A stretch of DNA of 64,000 nt. It comes from Mycoplasmatota bacterium. GTDB lineage: Bacteria > Bacillota_I > Bacilli_A > Izemoplasmatales > Hujiaoplasmataceae. The notes under the pieces are model-generated. The model had not been told where the DNA came from, searched no databases, and saw nothing but the letters and a program-made list of their open reading frames with translations. The stretch spans positions 992,001-1,056,000 of the forward strand of contig CP076020.1 of assembly GCA_018622675.1 (NCBI GenBank), read 5' to 3'. A program made the position numbers and the translations under genes. Positions 43,284 through 51,514 of this stretch are shown in pieces; position 1 is the stretch's first letter, and each line of letters opens with the position of its first letter.

Positions 43284-43916
43284 CTAATCAAAGAACTGAA
43301 TGATTTTTTTAGAATCATAGTTCATAGCTTTTAATTTATCAATAATTTTTTTGTTATTCGTATAACTAGAAATCAATATGCCATCATGTACAATATTATT
43401 AATCATATCTAATGATACAATTTCATTTGAAACAATCTTTTTCCCTTGTTTATCTTCATCGTCATCTATAACACAAATAATATTTAAAGGAAAATCATGA
43501 TTCAAAGCAATTGTTTGAAGAAGAATTTCAGCAACTTCACCTGCACCATACAAAATTATATCTCTATAGCTCTTTTTTACAATTTGATCTAAAAAGTCAA
43601 TGATATTCTTTTTTGCTTTATTATAAACACCTAAGGATGAATTTAAATATCCGATGTTAAGTACTTTTTTCTTTTCAATACCTTTTTTAGTTAAAAAATA
43701 ATATACAGTCTTTGTTGATTGATAACTTTTCTTAATCAATCCTTCTTTTTCGTAATCATTTAAATACGAGTTAATCATTGAAACAGCAACACCAACTTCT
43801 TTACTCAGTTCTCTTTGAGTTATATCTTTATTTTTATCAATAGAATCTAAAATAAGAAATTTTCTGTATTGTATTGTCGGTTTAAAAAACAAATTTTCAT
43901 TCATATTATTCACCAT
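43284..43916 (-). CDS. Winged-helix protein with C-terminal Rossmann-like sensor domain
   Basis: The 210-residue protein combines an N-terminal winged helix (about 15-85, DITQRELSKEVGVAVSMINSYLNDYEKEGLI) with a Rossmann-like domain (about 110-210, DIILYGAGEVAEILLQTI and NIICVIDDDEDKQGKKI) resembling the N-terminal part of PglD-type sugar acetyltransferases. It has no left-handed beta-helix, so it is not an acetyltransferase. It is probably a regulator that senses a nucleotide sugar or metabolite and controls the polysaccharide locus. Two starts are possible (43916, 43904). Confidence 0.65.
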   Translation of the reverse strand: MVNNMNENLFFKPTIQYRKFLILDSIDKNKDITQRELSKEVGVAVSMINSYLNDYEKEGLIKKSYQSTKTVYYFLTKKGIEKKKVLNIGYLNSSLGVYNKAKKNIIDFLDQIVKKSYRDIILYGAGEVAEILLQTIALNHDFPLNIICVIDDDEDKQGKKIVSNEIVSLDMINNIVHDGILISSYTNNKKIIDKLKAMNYDSKKIIQFFD

Positions 43917-44600
43917 CTATAAATTGACTTTACTTATTATGTTAAAGATTTCTTCTAGTTTATTTATTGAAAATTTTTCTTTCACATCTTGGAAATAATT
44001 ACTATCTTGGTAGTACCCATCTCTTTTAATTCTTACTGTTATAATTGGGTAGACAGCACTAACATAAAAATCTTTTCTTGGATTATCACCGATGTAAATC
44101 ATTTCAGAGTAATCAACATTTAATTTTTTTGACATTAATTCAAATGGAATCACGCTAGGTTTCCAATACTCTTTACCAAGCGCATCCGTCATAATAATTT
44201 CATCAAATAGATTATTTATGTTTAAAGATTCAATTTTTTTCTTTTGTGCTATTAAGTACCCATCTGTTATAATCCCCAGTTTATATTTTTGTTCTTTTAA
44301 TTTATTAATGACTGGAAGTGCACCTTCAAATAATGATATAACTGGTTTGTGAGACCTATAAACATCTATTAACTCTTTTACATCTATCTCACTACTGAAG
44401 TTTAAATCATCAATCATTCTATTAAAGACTTTATTTGGATTAGTATTATGCAAATTTTGAAGACGTTCAAATATCTCTTTAGAAGTGTGTTTCTTAACTT
44501 TATTCGAAACATAATTTGATACTGCAATAAAACCACTCACAACATAATCTTTTTCAGATATTAAAGTATCATCTAAATCAAATATTATCGCTTTTATCAT
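43917..44600 (-). CDS. HAD-family hydrolase (phosphatase)
   Basis: The 227-residue HAD enzyme begins IIFDLDDTLISEKDY (nucleophile Asp about residue 8), has a helical cap, LGIITDGYL (motif II Thr), and the motif III/IV segment KPSVIPFELM...IYIGDNPRKDF. It removes phosphate from a small metabolite, probably a sugar phosphate. It overlaps the ATP-grasp gene by 23 bases; this ATP-grasp plus HAD pair is common at the head of polysaccharide loci but its reaction is not established to my knowledge. Confidence 0.75.
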   Translation of the reverse strand: MIKAIIFDLDDTLISEKDYVVSGFIAVSNYVSNKVKKHTSKEIFERLQNLHNTNPNKVFNRMIDDLNFSSEIDVKELIDVYRSHKPVISLFEGALPVINKLKEQKYKLGIITDGYLIAQKKKIESLNINNLFDEIIMTDALGKEYWKPSVIPFELMSKKLNVDYSEMIYIGDNPRKDFYVSAVYPIITVRIKRDGYYQDSNYFQDVKEKFSINKLEEIFNIISKVNL

Positions 44601-45564
44601 CTTGTATAACTCCGTCTTTTAAACATATCGATTTATCATATCGTAAAAAAACTAAATTTTCCTCATAATCTTCATTGTAAGTGAGTTTTTCATTCAATAA
44701 TAGCTTGTATAGATTTCTGCAAGAGTTCGCTCCACTTTGAATACTCATTGGAGCTCCTCCACCAAACCTTGGATTGATTTCTATGAATTTAACATCATTA
44801 GCAACCAGCATCAATTGCACGGTTATATGTCCTATTGGCTTTAAAGTATTCATAAGTTTAGTAACTTCATCAATTACTAATCTATTCTTAATAATTTTGC
44901 CTTTAGAAATCTCACCACCACGAACTTGCATTCTTAGTCTTGGGACAATACTGATTATATTTGAATTAAAATCTAAAAACACATCTACTGTATATTCTTC
45001 TCCTGAAATATACTCTTGAATCATAGGTTTTCTTATTAGTTTTAAATAATTATTCAACTCTTCTTTATTATTAACTTTAAATGTGTTTATGCTCGAACTT
45101 CCATCCACAGGTTTTATAAAAACTGGAAAATCAATATTTTCATTGTCTTTATCGTAGAGTTTAGGAACGTTAAATCTTTTTTCTTCAAGGAAATAATGAG
45201 TTTTAATTTTGTCTCTGCAAATTGATATAACTTGTTCGCTCGATATTAAAACTTTTGCTCCTGATTTTTCAAAAATATAATTTTGATTTTTTGACAAAAG
45301 CATTAGGTCTGTATCAATTGTTGGAACGATAAGATTTATTCGCTCTTTTTTACTATTTTCAATTATCGCATCTACATAGGCAGGATCATCGATTCTTGGT
45401 AGAATAACCATTTTATCAGCAAAATATAAAGCAGGTGCTGTATTTGAGCAATCAGCAGCAACAACTTTTGAGTTTATATTTAGATCCTTAGCTGCATTTT
45501 TAAAAAGAGTTACAAGCTCTACTCTTCTTCCTGCACTTAGTATTAATATATTATATTCGCTCAT
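44578..45564 (-). CDS. ATP-grasp protein of the carbamoyl-phosphate synthase/PylC type
   Basis: The 328-residue protein has an N-terminal Rossmann-like pre-ATP-grasp domain (ILILSAGRRVELVTLF), an ATP-grasp core (FPVFIKPVDGSSSINT, MIQEYISGEEYTVDVF) and the metal-binding KFIEINPRFGGGAPMS. It would join a carboxylate to an amine or similar nucleophile. TTGGAGT precedes the ATG. It is the first gene of the surface polysaccharide locus and overlaps the HAD gene. Exact substrate unknown. Confidence 0.75.
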   Translation of the reverse strand: MSEYNILILSAGRRVELVTLFKNAAKDLNINSKVVAADCSNTAPALYFADKMVILPRIDDPAYVDAIIENSKKERINLIVPTIDTDLMLLSKNQNYIFEKSGAKVLISSEQVISICRDKIKTHYFLEEKRFNVPKLYDKDNENIDFPVFIKPVDGSSSINTFKVNNKEELNNYLKLIRKPMIQEYISGEEYTVDVFLDFNSNIISIVPRLRMQVRGGEISKGKIIKNRLVIDEVTKLMNTLKPIGHITVQLMLVANDVKFIEINPRFGGGAPMSIQSGANSCRNLYKLLLNEKLTYNEDYEENLVFLRYDKSICLKDGVIQDDKSDNI

Positions 45565-45608
45565 GATTTACTCCAATCTATGATTTTGTTCTAAAATTGA
45601 ATAATTCT

Positions 45609-45637
45609 ATTTTATATGATTATAAGTTGTTTTACAA
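45609..45637 (-). promoter_or_regulatory. Candidate promoter of the polysaccharide locus
   Basis: On the minus strand TTGTAA (45632-45637) and TAAAAT (45609-45614) are 17 bases apart, about 45 bases before the first gene's ATG. A second TATAAT-like element overlaps the spacer. The IS3 end lies only 43 bases upstream, so any regulatory DNA further out has been replaced. Confidence 0.45.
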
Positions 45638-45679
45638 GGGCAAATCCAATTTTTTGTTAAAAAAACGAACAAAAGTTTC

Positions 45680-45705
45680 TGCTCTGCTATGAAAAAACAG
45701 GACAC
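45680..45705 (+). repeat. Left 26-bp terminal inverted repeat of the IS3 element
   Basis: It begins TGCTCTGCTATG and ends CAGGACAC, and is the exact reverse complement of 48626-48651. Confidence 0.9.
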
Positions 45706-45794
45706 GCTCCCCCCCCTTTGTAGATAATGATGTATAATATAATTAAGACAAGGAGAATAACTATATAAAGTCAAGTGAAAAATAAAATCAAGAC

Positions 45795-45823
45795 AAAAAA
45801 ACCTATTTTTAAGATTATAGGTT
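45795..45823 (-). terminator. Terminator of the IS110 transposase
   Basis: On the minus strand AACCTAT pairs with ATAGGTT around a 10-base loop, followed by seven T. It lies about 45 bases after the transposase stop codon. Another small stem (AGTCC/GGACT, about 45837-45857) lies between them and may belong to the element's end. Confidence 0.6.
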
Positions 45824-45867
45824 CACGTGTATGGAAATAGTCCTCGCCAGATGGACTAAAAAAGAGT

Positions 45868-47031
45868 TTAAATTAGTTGATCGACAAAAGGCTCATCATG
45901 CTTTAATAAGTGATAAATGACTCTAAGAAGTTTACGACTAACCCAAATGAGAGACAGCGTGTGTGATTTGCCTTTGGATTTTTTGTCAAAGTAATAATCA
46001 TAAAATACTTTTGAATTATTAACCACCGTTAAAGAAGTATTATAAAGTGCTGTTCTTAAATATTTAGAACCTCGTTTGGATATTCTTCCATAGTTTGATT
46101 CAGTACCTGATTGATAAACAGAGTTATCTAAGCCCGCATAAGCAATCAATGCACGAGAAGAAGAAAACTTAAAGATATCACCAATTTCTGAAAGTATAAT
46201 AGCTGCGCTAGCCGTAGCCAAACCAGGTATAGATAGAATGGGTGTATCAATATCTTTCATGATGGCACTGATGCTTTCAGTGATTAAATTCTTTTCTTCT
46301 TGAAACGATTGAATACGTTTAATGACAAGATGTAATTGAATCCATAAATAATTATCTTTGATACCTACTGATTGTTTAGCAGTTTGTTTGAGTTTAATGA
46401 AGGTAGAGTATTTAAATTTACCCATAGACATTTTTCTTAAAGAGTCAAAACGAGATTCAGACATATTGGCAATTGATTTAAGGGAATTAGCTTTAGAAAG
46501 AATAGATAAAGAGGTTTTCCCATATATAGAAGAAAAGTAATTTGAGAACTCAGGAAAGGCCTTATCAAGCAAGTTAACCAATTCAACTTTAGTTTTACCA
46601 ATATATTTATTTAAACGATAGTAATGTCTAGTTAATGACTTTAGATGAGACATATGATAAGATAAAGATGTAAAGGATTTTGAATCTATAGTCATTAGGA
46701 ATTTGGTAATTGCCAAAGCATCAATCTTATCGGTTTTAGCTTTTCTAGTAGAAAGGCTCAAGGTAAATTTCTTAACTAAGTGGGGATTTAGTTGGTAGAA
46801 GGAATAACCTTGATCAATTAAAAACTGTCTGAGATTAGCAGAATAATGACCTGTAGATTCAAATCCTATTTTTAATAGGTTAGAATCATAAGGCTTAAGT
46901 TTCTCTAAGAGAAGCTTAAAACCTAGTTGATTATTATCAAAATCTAATGGTTTTTGAATGATTTCACCTAAGTGACTGGCGATCACGAAAGTGTGCTTAT
47001 ACTTGGAAATATCAATTCCAACATAGAACAT
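45868..47031 (-). CDS. IS110-family DEDD transposase
   Basis: I start the 387-residue protein at 47031 (MFYVGIDISK), where GGAGG lies seven bases upstream; the longer frame has no ribosome site. The RuvC-like domain shows GIDISKYKH (Asp7), GFESTGHY (Glu) and TDKIDALAI (Asp). The C-terminal Tnp domain shows LSIPGLATASAAIILSEIG and GLDNSVYQSG...GRISKRGSKYLR with the candidate catalytic serine. The frame is intact, so the element may be active. The family recombines using a bridge RNA made from non-coding DNA at one end; about 200 bases of such DNA precede the start here. Confidence 0.92.
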   Translation of the reverse strand: MFYVGIDISKYKHTFVIASHLGEIIQKPLDFDNNQLGFKLLLEKLKPYDSNLLKIGFESTGHYSANLRQFLIDQGYSFYQLNPHLVKKFTLSLSTRKAKTDKIDALAITKFLMTIDSKSFTSLSYHMSHLKSLTRHYYRLNKYIGKTKVELVNLLDKAFPEFSNYFSSIYGKTSLSILSKANSLKSIANMSESRFDSLRKMSMGKFKYSTFIKLKQTAKQSVGIKDNYLWIQLHLVIKRIQSFQEEKNLITESISAIMKDIDTPILSIPGLATASAAIILSEIGDIFKFSSSRALIAYAGLDNSVYQSGTESNYGRISKRGSKYLRTALYNTSLTVVNNSKVFYDYYFDKKSKGKSHTLSLIWVSRKLLRVIYHLLKHDEPFVDQLI

Positions 47032-47260
47032 ATAAAAACCTCCAATATAAAATTTAGGCGCTGATAAATCACACAGGATTCTACTCATTACCTACTTGTG
47101 ATATGACGTCAAAGCGTCTGATAACTTATTGGTAATTAAGAATAGAGCTGTGATATTAAACTCCTTAGATGATCACAAATGATTGTGTCACAAAAAGATG
47201 AAGAAAATTCACAGCGCCTATAAATATATATTAAGTTTTATTGTTAAATAAATCAATTCT
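47032..47260 (-). other. IS110 upstream non-coding end (candidate bridge RNA region)
   Basis: About 200-230 bases between the transposase start and the IS3 sequence hold no open frame. In the IS110 group (unlike IS1111) the bridge RNA comes from the DNA upstream of the transposase, so this is where it should lie. Small inverted segments are present (for example GACGTCAAAGCGTC, about 47104-47117). The exact element boundary cannot be fixed from one copy. Confidence 0.4.
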
Positions 47261-47275
47261 AAAAAGAAAGGATAT

Positions 47276-47315
47276 GTATACTCAAAACAATAAAACTATC
47301 TATAACTGAGTATAC
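47276..47315 (+). repeat. 9-bp inverted repeat just upstream of IS3 orfA
   Basis: GTATACTCA (47276-47284) and TGAGTATAC (47307-47315) are perfect inverted arms with a 22-base loop, ending 10 bases before the orfA ATG. The hairpin could hide orfA translation from outside transcripts, as known for other insertion sequences. Confidence 0.55.
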
Positions 47316-47325
47316 AAGAAAAAAG

Positions 47326-48528
47326 ATGACAAATCACTATACAACTGACTTTAAGCTTAAGATTGTTAAAATGATATTAGAGGAACACATATCAAAACAT
47401 GAGTTAGAAAGACAATACAAAGTCGCTAGTTGACTCAAAGAGACTGGGTACGTAAATATGAACAAGAGGGTATAACAGGCTTAATTAACAAGAAGAAACA
47501 AAGAGATAAAATACCCACTGATAAATCAAAAGATTCAATAGATGATTTAAAGCATCAAATCTTTTTATTGAAAATTGAAATAGAGCGTCTTAAAAAAGGT
47601 TATTCTAAAGAAGATGTAAAATATATAAAAAAAACTCATAAAACAATATGAGTTTGAACTGATAGACAAATTCAAGGCAAGATTCTATATAAAAGATTTA
47701 TGTAATTATTTAGGAGTTCATAGGTCAAGCTATTACTGGTATCTTAAGAGAAAGACCTACTTAACACATCAAGAACAAACTAAGAACCATCTGAAGATGT
47801 TAATCAAGAACTATCATGAAATGTACCCAACAAAAGGATATAGATCTATAAGAAAAGATATTAGAGATGAAACTGGTTGGGTTGTAAGTTATTACTAAAT
47901 GTATCGGTGCTTTAGAGAAATGGGAATCTCTTCTAAAGCTAGAAGAAAGGCCTTTAGAAGGCTGAAACACCAATCTGATAAGTTCCCTAATTTAGTGAAT
48001 AACAATTGGTTAACATCAAGACCATTTGAGATTGTGTGTTCGGACACAACTATGTTGGTTATCAATGGTAAGAAATATGATTGGAACTATCATATAGATG
48101 TTTTTAATAATGAAATGGTTGGGTGGAATCTAGCCAACTACAAACATGGTATGGGTGTTATGAATCATCTTAATTCATTAAATGAATTTCTCAGGATTAA
48201 AGAAACTAGAGGCTATGGTGATTTGAATACAATCTTGCACAGTGACCAAGGCAATATATATGCATCAAAGAAGTTTGAGAAAGCTCACAAAGATTATCCT
48301 ATCACGAGAAGTATGTCAAGGGTGGCTACACCAACTGATAATGCAGTTATAGAATCACTAAATAGATGGATAAAAGCAGACATTGAAAAGAACTTAAGGA
48401 TTGATGATTTTCAAGACCCGTGGAAAGCTATTGAAATATATGTTAATTACTTCAATAATAAAAGACCATCTTGGAAACTGAATTACTTAAGTCCTGTAGA
48501 ATATAGAATGATGAATGGAATTAAATAA
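47326..48528 (+). pseudogene. IS3-family transposase orfA/orfB, inactivated
   Basis: orfA starts at the ATG 47326 (MTNHYTTDFKLKIVKMILEE, a helix-turn-helix region) but hits TGA at 47431; the rest (DWVRKYEQEGITGLINKKK) continues in another frame from about 47430 to 47651, so one base has been lost. orfB follows in the -1 frame through an A-rich slippery stretch at about 47626-47634, encodes KKLIKQYEFELIDKF onward, and is cut by TAA at 47896. After the stop the DDE core is intact: IVCSDTT, LHSDQGN and NAVIESLNRW. Two independent lesions make it a clear pseudogene; it could only move with help. Confidence 0.88.
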
Positions 48529-48625
48529 ATATCAATGAGTCTATATAAAACAAGTTAAACATTTGATATAATATATTTAAGATTAGTAATTATATCCTCT
48601 TTTTTAAAACTTAGAGGGGGGATAT

Positions 48626-48651
48626 GTGTCCTGTTTTTTCATAGCAGAGCA
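48626..48651 (-). repeat. Right 26-bp terminal inverted repeat of the IS3 element
   Basis: Exact reverse complement of 45680-45705. It abuts the truncated AbiEi-like frame. Confidence 0.9.
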
Positions 48652-49251
48652 AGATATTTTATTGATTTTTGTACCGAATCGACTTATTCTAAAATTATAA
48701 ATCGTATGCAGAAAGATGAATTAATTATCATGTTTCAAAAAGGAATTTTTTATCTTCCTAAATATCGAGATGGTAAACTCATTAATATTAGACAATATCA
48801 AATCAAATCATTTGTCTTCTCTAACAACAACGATGGCACTCTAGTAGGTGATGGATTATATTATCGGTTAAAGTTATCTAAGGTTATTGCTAAAGAATAT
48901 CTATATTATACAAATCGAATAGACGAGCTATCAAAGAAAATCGGTAACGCAAGATTCTTATTCATGCCTTTTGATTTTGATCCTACTACAACTTCTATTA
49001 TTCAGCTCATGGATGTTCTATGTGGATTTCATAAAATAGCAAACATTGATCTAAACCAGTTTCATCAATTTTTAGATTCTACTGTTAAACTGTATGATGA
49101 CATAGCATTTTATGAGATCCATAAAATTATGAGGTATCCAAAACACGTGATTGCATTCTTAAAAACCATACTAGATGATTTGGGTATTGATAATGTTCTT
49201 GAGAGATATTTATCTGTAAGAAGTATCTATAAGATTCCTGATTGGAAATAA
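48652..49251 (+). pseudogene. 5'-truncated AbiEi-like (DUF6088) antitoxin gene
   Basis: The frame enters directly from the IS3 end at 48652 without a start and runs to TAA at 49249; an internal ATG at 48706 would give 181 residues. The protein starts inside a winged-helix (TESTYSKIINRMQKDELIIMF, GIFYLPKY) and continues with the AbiEi/DUF6088 pattern: GTLVGDGLYYRLKL, YTNRIDELSKKIGNARFLFMP, IIQLMDVLCGFHKI, MRYPKHVIAFLKTILDDLG. Such proteins are antitoxins of type IV systems paired with an AbiEii nucleotidyltransferase; no toxin gene is adjacent. The insertion removed the first part of the DNA-binding domain and the promoter. Family assignment is from pattern, moderately sure. Confidence 0.65.
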
Positions 49252-49300
49252 GCGAATTTAAAAAATTGAGTCCATATAATTATTATCATCAGTACACTAA

Positions 49301-49335
49301 AAAAATCGGAAACTTAAAAAGTGACCGATTTTTAT
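49301..49335 (+). terminator. Terminator after the AbiEi-like gene
   Basis: AAAAATCGG (49301-49309) and CCGATTTTT (49325-49333) form a 9-bp stem with an inner ACTT/AAGT pair and a T-rich tail. Confidence 0.75.
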
Positions 49336-49590
49336 TACGCTTGTATATATTTTGATTCTTCTTATATTTTTTTGATATTAGTTTTCATTACATTTTAGTT
49401 AATTGATATGAATCAGCTCAGTTACATCGTGAACTTTTTATAAACTATTTATATGTATTACATCATAATACATTTAGATCATGTTACAGTGACTTAAAAA
49501 CATATAAAAGCTATTAACATATAGAAACAACTCAGGAATTTAACTTCTAGATAATATCATATATTAAATTCTTACTAGATAATTTGTTAT
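49336..49590. other. Non-coding AT-rich stretch
   Basis: No gene, RNA or clear repeat is visible between the AbiEi terminator and the GntR gene's stop codon. It has no obvious terminator for the minus-strand ABC operon. Confidence 0.5.
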
Positions 49591-49971
49591 TTAATTTACT
49601 TCATCATATACTACACTGATAATCTCCATCAATTTTTCTTTAGATAGATTATAAGATTTTACAGAAGAAATAGCTTCTAAAAAAACATCTTTAACAAGTT
49701 CTATTTTTTTATCATCTAGATCTATTTGAGTATGTCTTTTGATATACGATCCTTTGCCTTGAATAGTATAAATTAATCCTTGGTTTTCAAGTAGTTCCCA
49801 TGTTTTCTTAATCGTAATAATACTTACTCTTAATTCTTTAGCTGCTGTTCTTATAGATGGTAGTAATTGATCAGATTTTAGATCACCATTCATGATTTGT
49901 GATGCTAATTGATCATAGATTTGCTGATATATTGGCGTTTGAGATGTATTTCTCACGACAATATGTTTCAT
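49591..49971 (-). CDS. GntR-family regulator, YtrA subfamily
   Basis: The 126-residue protein has the GntR winged helix (about 10-75: TPIYQQIYDQLASQIMNGDLKSDQLLPSIRTAAKELRVS, then KTWELLENQGLIYTIQGKGSYI) and only a short helical tail, which defines the YtrA branch. These repress ABC exporter operons. It is the last gene of its operon and overlaps the permease gene by 4 bases; in many YtrA operons the regulator comes first. The palindrome over the operon promoter (51466-51495) is its likely binding site. Confidence 0.87.
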   Translation of the reverse strand: MKHIVVRNTSQTPIYQQIYDQLASQIMNGDLKSDQLLPSIRTAAKELRVSIITIKKTWELLENQGLIYTIQGKGSYIKRHTQIDLDDKKIELVKDVFLEAISSVKSYNLSKEKLMEIISVVYDEVN

Positions 49972-50606
49972 AAATCAATCGCCATTATTCTTTTTTGAGA
50001 AATACGTAGCGCTAGAATACTTAAAGTAACACCAAGCAAAGCACTGATAAAAAATACAATTAATTGACTAGTAACTGGGCCTTCAAAAACATCTCTCATA
50101 AATTGATATTTGACAATTCCAAACTCAAAAACAAAGCCATATATAAGGGTTGTAATTGAAGCAAAAATCAGAGGTTTTCCAAAAAAATGAGCAGTTTTAA
50201 AATAAGCTGGTAAAAAGCTAATATTAAATACACCAAACAATAAAATACCAATTCCAAAAAATGCTAAATTAATATCAAAAAAGAAATTCCAACTACCGTA
50301 AATCCAATTATGAACTAATCCAAAGATAATTGCAAATACTAAATGTAGGGCCTCTATAAAAAAGAGCGCAAATATTTTAGAAGTCGCAATATCTTTTTTC
50401 TTAATAGGTAATACTGATAACAAATGATAATCGCCATGTTGTAAATATCCACCATATATTTGTGGCACAGCAATCCAAAAGAAATAATAAAATACAAGAA
50501 GATATATCCAGTTAGGTATAAAAAATAAAGCTCCTAAAATAAATGGTAAAAAATAAAAAAATTTATTAGTGGATAAACCTATTTCTTTATAAACTAAATT
50601 TTTCAT
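49968..50606 (-). CDS. ABC-2 type membrane permease
   Basis: The 212-residue protein has six hydrophobic segments spread along its length and lies between an ABC ATPase and a YtrA-type regulator, overlapping each by 4 bases. It would form the membrane part of an exporter, perhaps for antimicrobial peptides or envelope stress compounds, as in ytr-like operons. No substrate motif is visible. Confidence 0.75.
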   Translation of the reverse strand: MKNLVYKEIGLSTNKFFYFLPFILGALFFIPNWIYLLVFYYFFWIAVPQIYGGYLQHGDYHLLSVLPIKKKDIATSKIFALFFIEALHLVFAIIFGLVHNWIYGSWNFFFDINLAFFGIGILLFGVFNISFLPAYFKTAHFFGKPLIFASITTLIYGFVFEFGIVKYQFMRDVFEGPVTSQLIVFFISALLGVTLSILALRISQKRIMAIDL

Positions 50607-51454
50607 AGCATAACTCCTTTATGTGATGAATAAAATATCATAATATCATCCAGTGTTGGTTGCCCTATCTTAGCTAAGTCTGTTTTTTTAACATCTTCTG
50701 TTCTTATCAATCCATTAAAACCAAATGCATGATTTTTATAGGAAATCAGTCTGTCTTTCATTTGTTCTAGATCTTTATCTGAACCACTTACAAATCTATA
50801 AGCATCTAGCAAATCATCTTTAGAGCAAGATTCAATAATTTTACCTTCTTTAATAAATGTGATATAATCTGCACATTTTTCTAAGTCACTTGTAATGTGA
50901 GTGGAAAAGAATATTGTCGTTTCTTCATGTTCGATGATTGTTTGAAAAAGTTCCAATAAATTATCTCTAGCAACGGGATCTAAGCCGCTAGTTGGCTCAT
51001 CTAAAACTAATAACTCAGCATGATGAGATAATGCTAAGGTAATTAAATATTTTAGCTGCATGCCTTTTGATAATTCATCAATTCTCTTATTAGAATCTAA
51101 TTTAAATCTATTTAAATAAGATTGATATAAATCCTCATCCCATTCATTATAAAATCTCTTGAAATATTTAGTTATTTCCTTTAATGATTTTTTTGGATAA
51201 AACATATTACCCGATACATAACCAATCTTAGATTTTACTTCAATTTCTGCTTTATCAATATCTTGATTAAAGATTTTAACTTGACCTGATTCCTTTTGAA
51301 CAATGTTTAACATCGTTTTAATTGTGGTTGTTTTACCTGCTCCATTTTCACCTATAAAACCCATGATATAGCCCTTTGGAAGTGTTAAGTTGACATTATC
51401 CAAAGTAAAAGTCCTATACACTTTTGTTAAATTTCGTATCTCTATACTATTCAT
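50603..51454 (-). CDS. ABC exporter ATPase of a YtrA-controlled operon
   Basis: I set the start at 51454 (MNSIEIRNLTKVY), where AGGAGG lies 7 bases upstream and downstream of the visible promoter; the longer frame would begin before the transcript. The 283-residue ATPase has Walker A GENGAGKTT (about 37-45), signature LSKGMQLKYLI, Walker B LLVLDEPTSGLDP and STHIT. The C-terminal 60 residues are the usual variable tail. It is first gene of the three-gene operon. Confidence 0.87.
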   Translation of the reverse strand: MNSIEIRNLTKVYRTFTLDNVNLTLPKGYIMGFIGENGAGKTTTIKTMLNIVQKESGQVKIFNQDIDKAEIEVKSKIGYVSGNMFYPKKSLKEITKYFKRFYNEWDEDLYQSYLNRFKLDSNKRIDELSKGMQLKYLITLALSHHAELLVLDEPTSGLDPVARDNLLELFQTIIEHEETTIFFSTHITSDLEKCADYITFIKEGKIIESCSKDDLLDAYRFVSGSDKDLEQMKDRLISYKNHAFGFNGLIRTEDVKKTDLAKIGQPTLDDIMIFYSSHKGVML

Positions 51455-51465
51455 ATTGTACCTCC

Positions 51466-51495
51466 TGTATATATTGTACATACACAGTATATACA
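51466..51495 (-). promoter_or_regulatory. Palindromic operator of the YtrA-type operon
   Basis: TGTATATA (51466-51473) and TATATACA (51488-51495) are perfect inverted arms 14 bases apart, covering the -10 box and start region. YtrA-type GntR regulators bind such GTATA/TATAC palindromes, and one is encoded in this operon. Confidence 0.65.
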
Positions 51496-51514
51496 CAAAG
51501 ATTCTATTTGTCAA
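51486..51514 (-). promoter_or_regulatory. Consensus promoter of the ABC/GntR operon
   Basis: On the minus strand TTGACA (51509-51514), 17 bases, TATACT (51486-51491). The -10 box lies inside the operator palindrome, so binding of the regulator would block transcription. Confidence 0.8.

Larger units (their letters stand above)
45680..48651 (+). mobile_element. IS3-family insertion sequence, inactive, carrying a nested IS110 element
   Basis: Perfect 26-bp terminal inverted repeats at 45680-45705 and 48626-48651 begin TG and end CA, as in the IS3 family. Inside lie orfA/orfB remnants (47326-48528) with the right polarity for the right end. The left end is separated from orfA by about 1.6 kb because an IS110-type element sits between them. 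Flanks (TTTC on the left, AGAT on the right) show no target duplication, so this is not a simple insertion or one flank has been deleted. Confidence 0.85.

Noticed and set aside
42157-43916. Complete PglDEF set for diNAcBac synthesis
   Set aside because: Only the aminotransferase is convincing; there is no membrane dehydratase, and the PglD-like Rossmann part is joined to a winged helix and lacks the acyltransferase domain.
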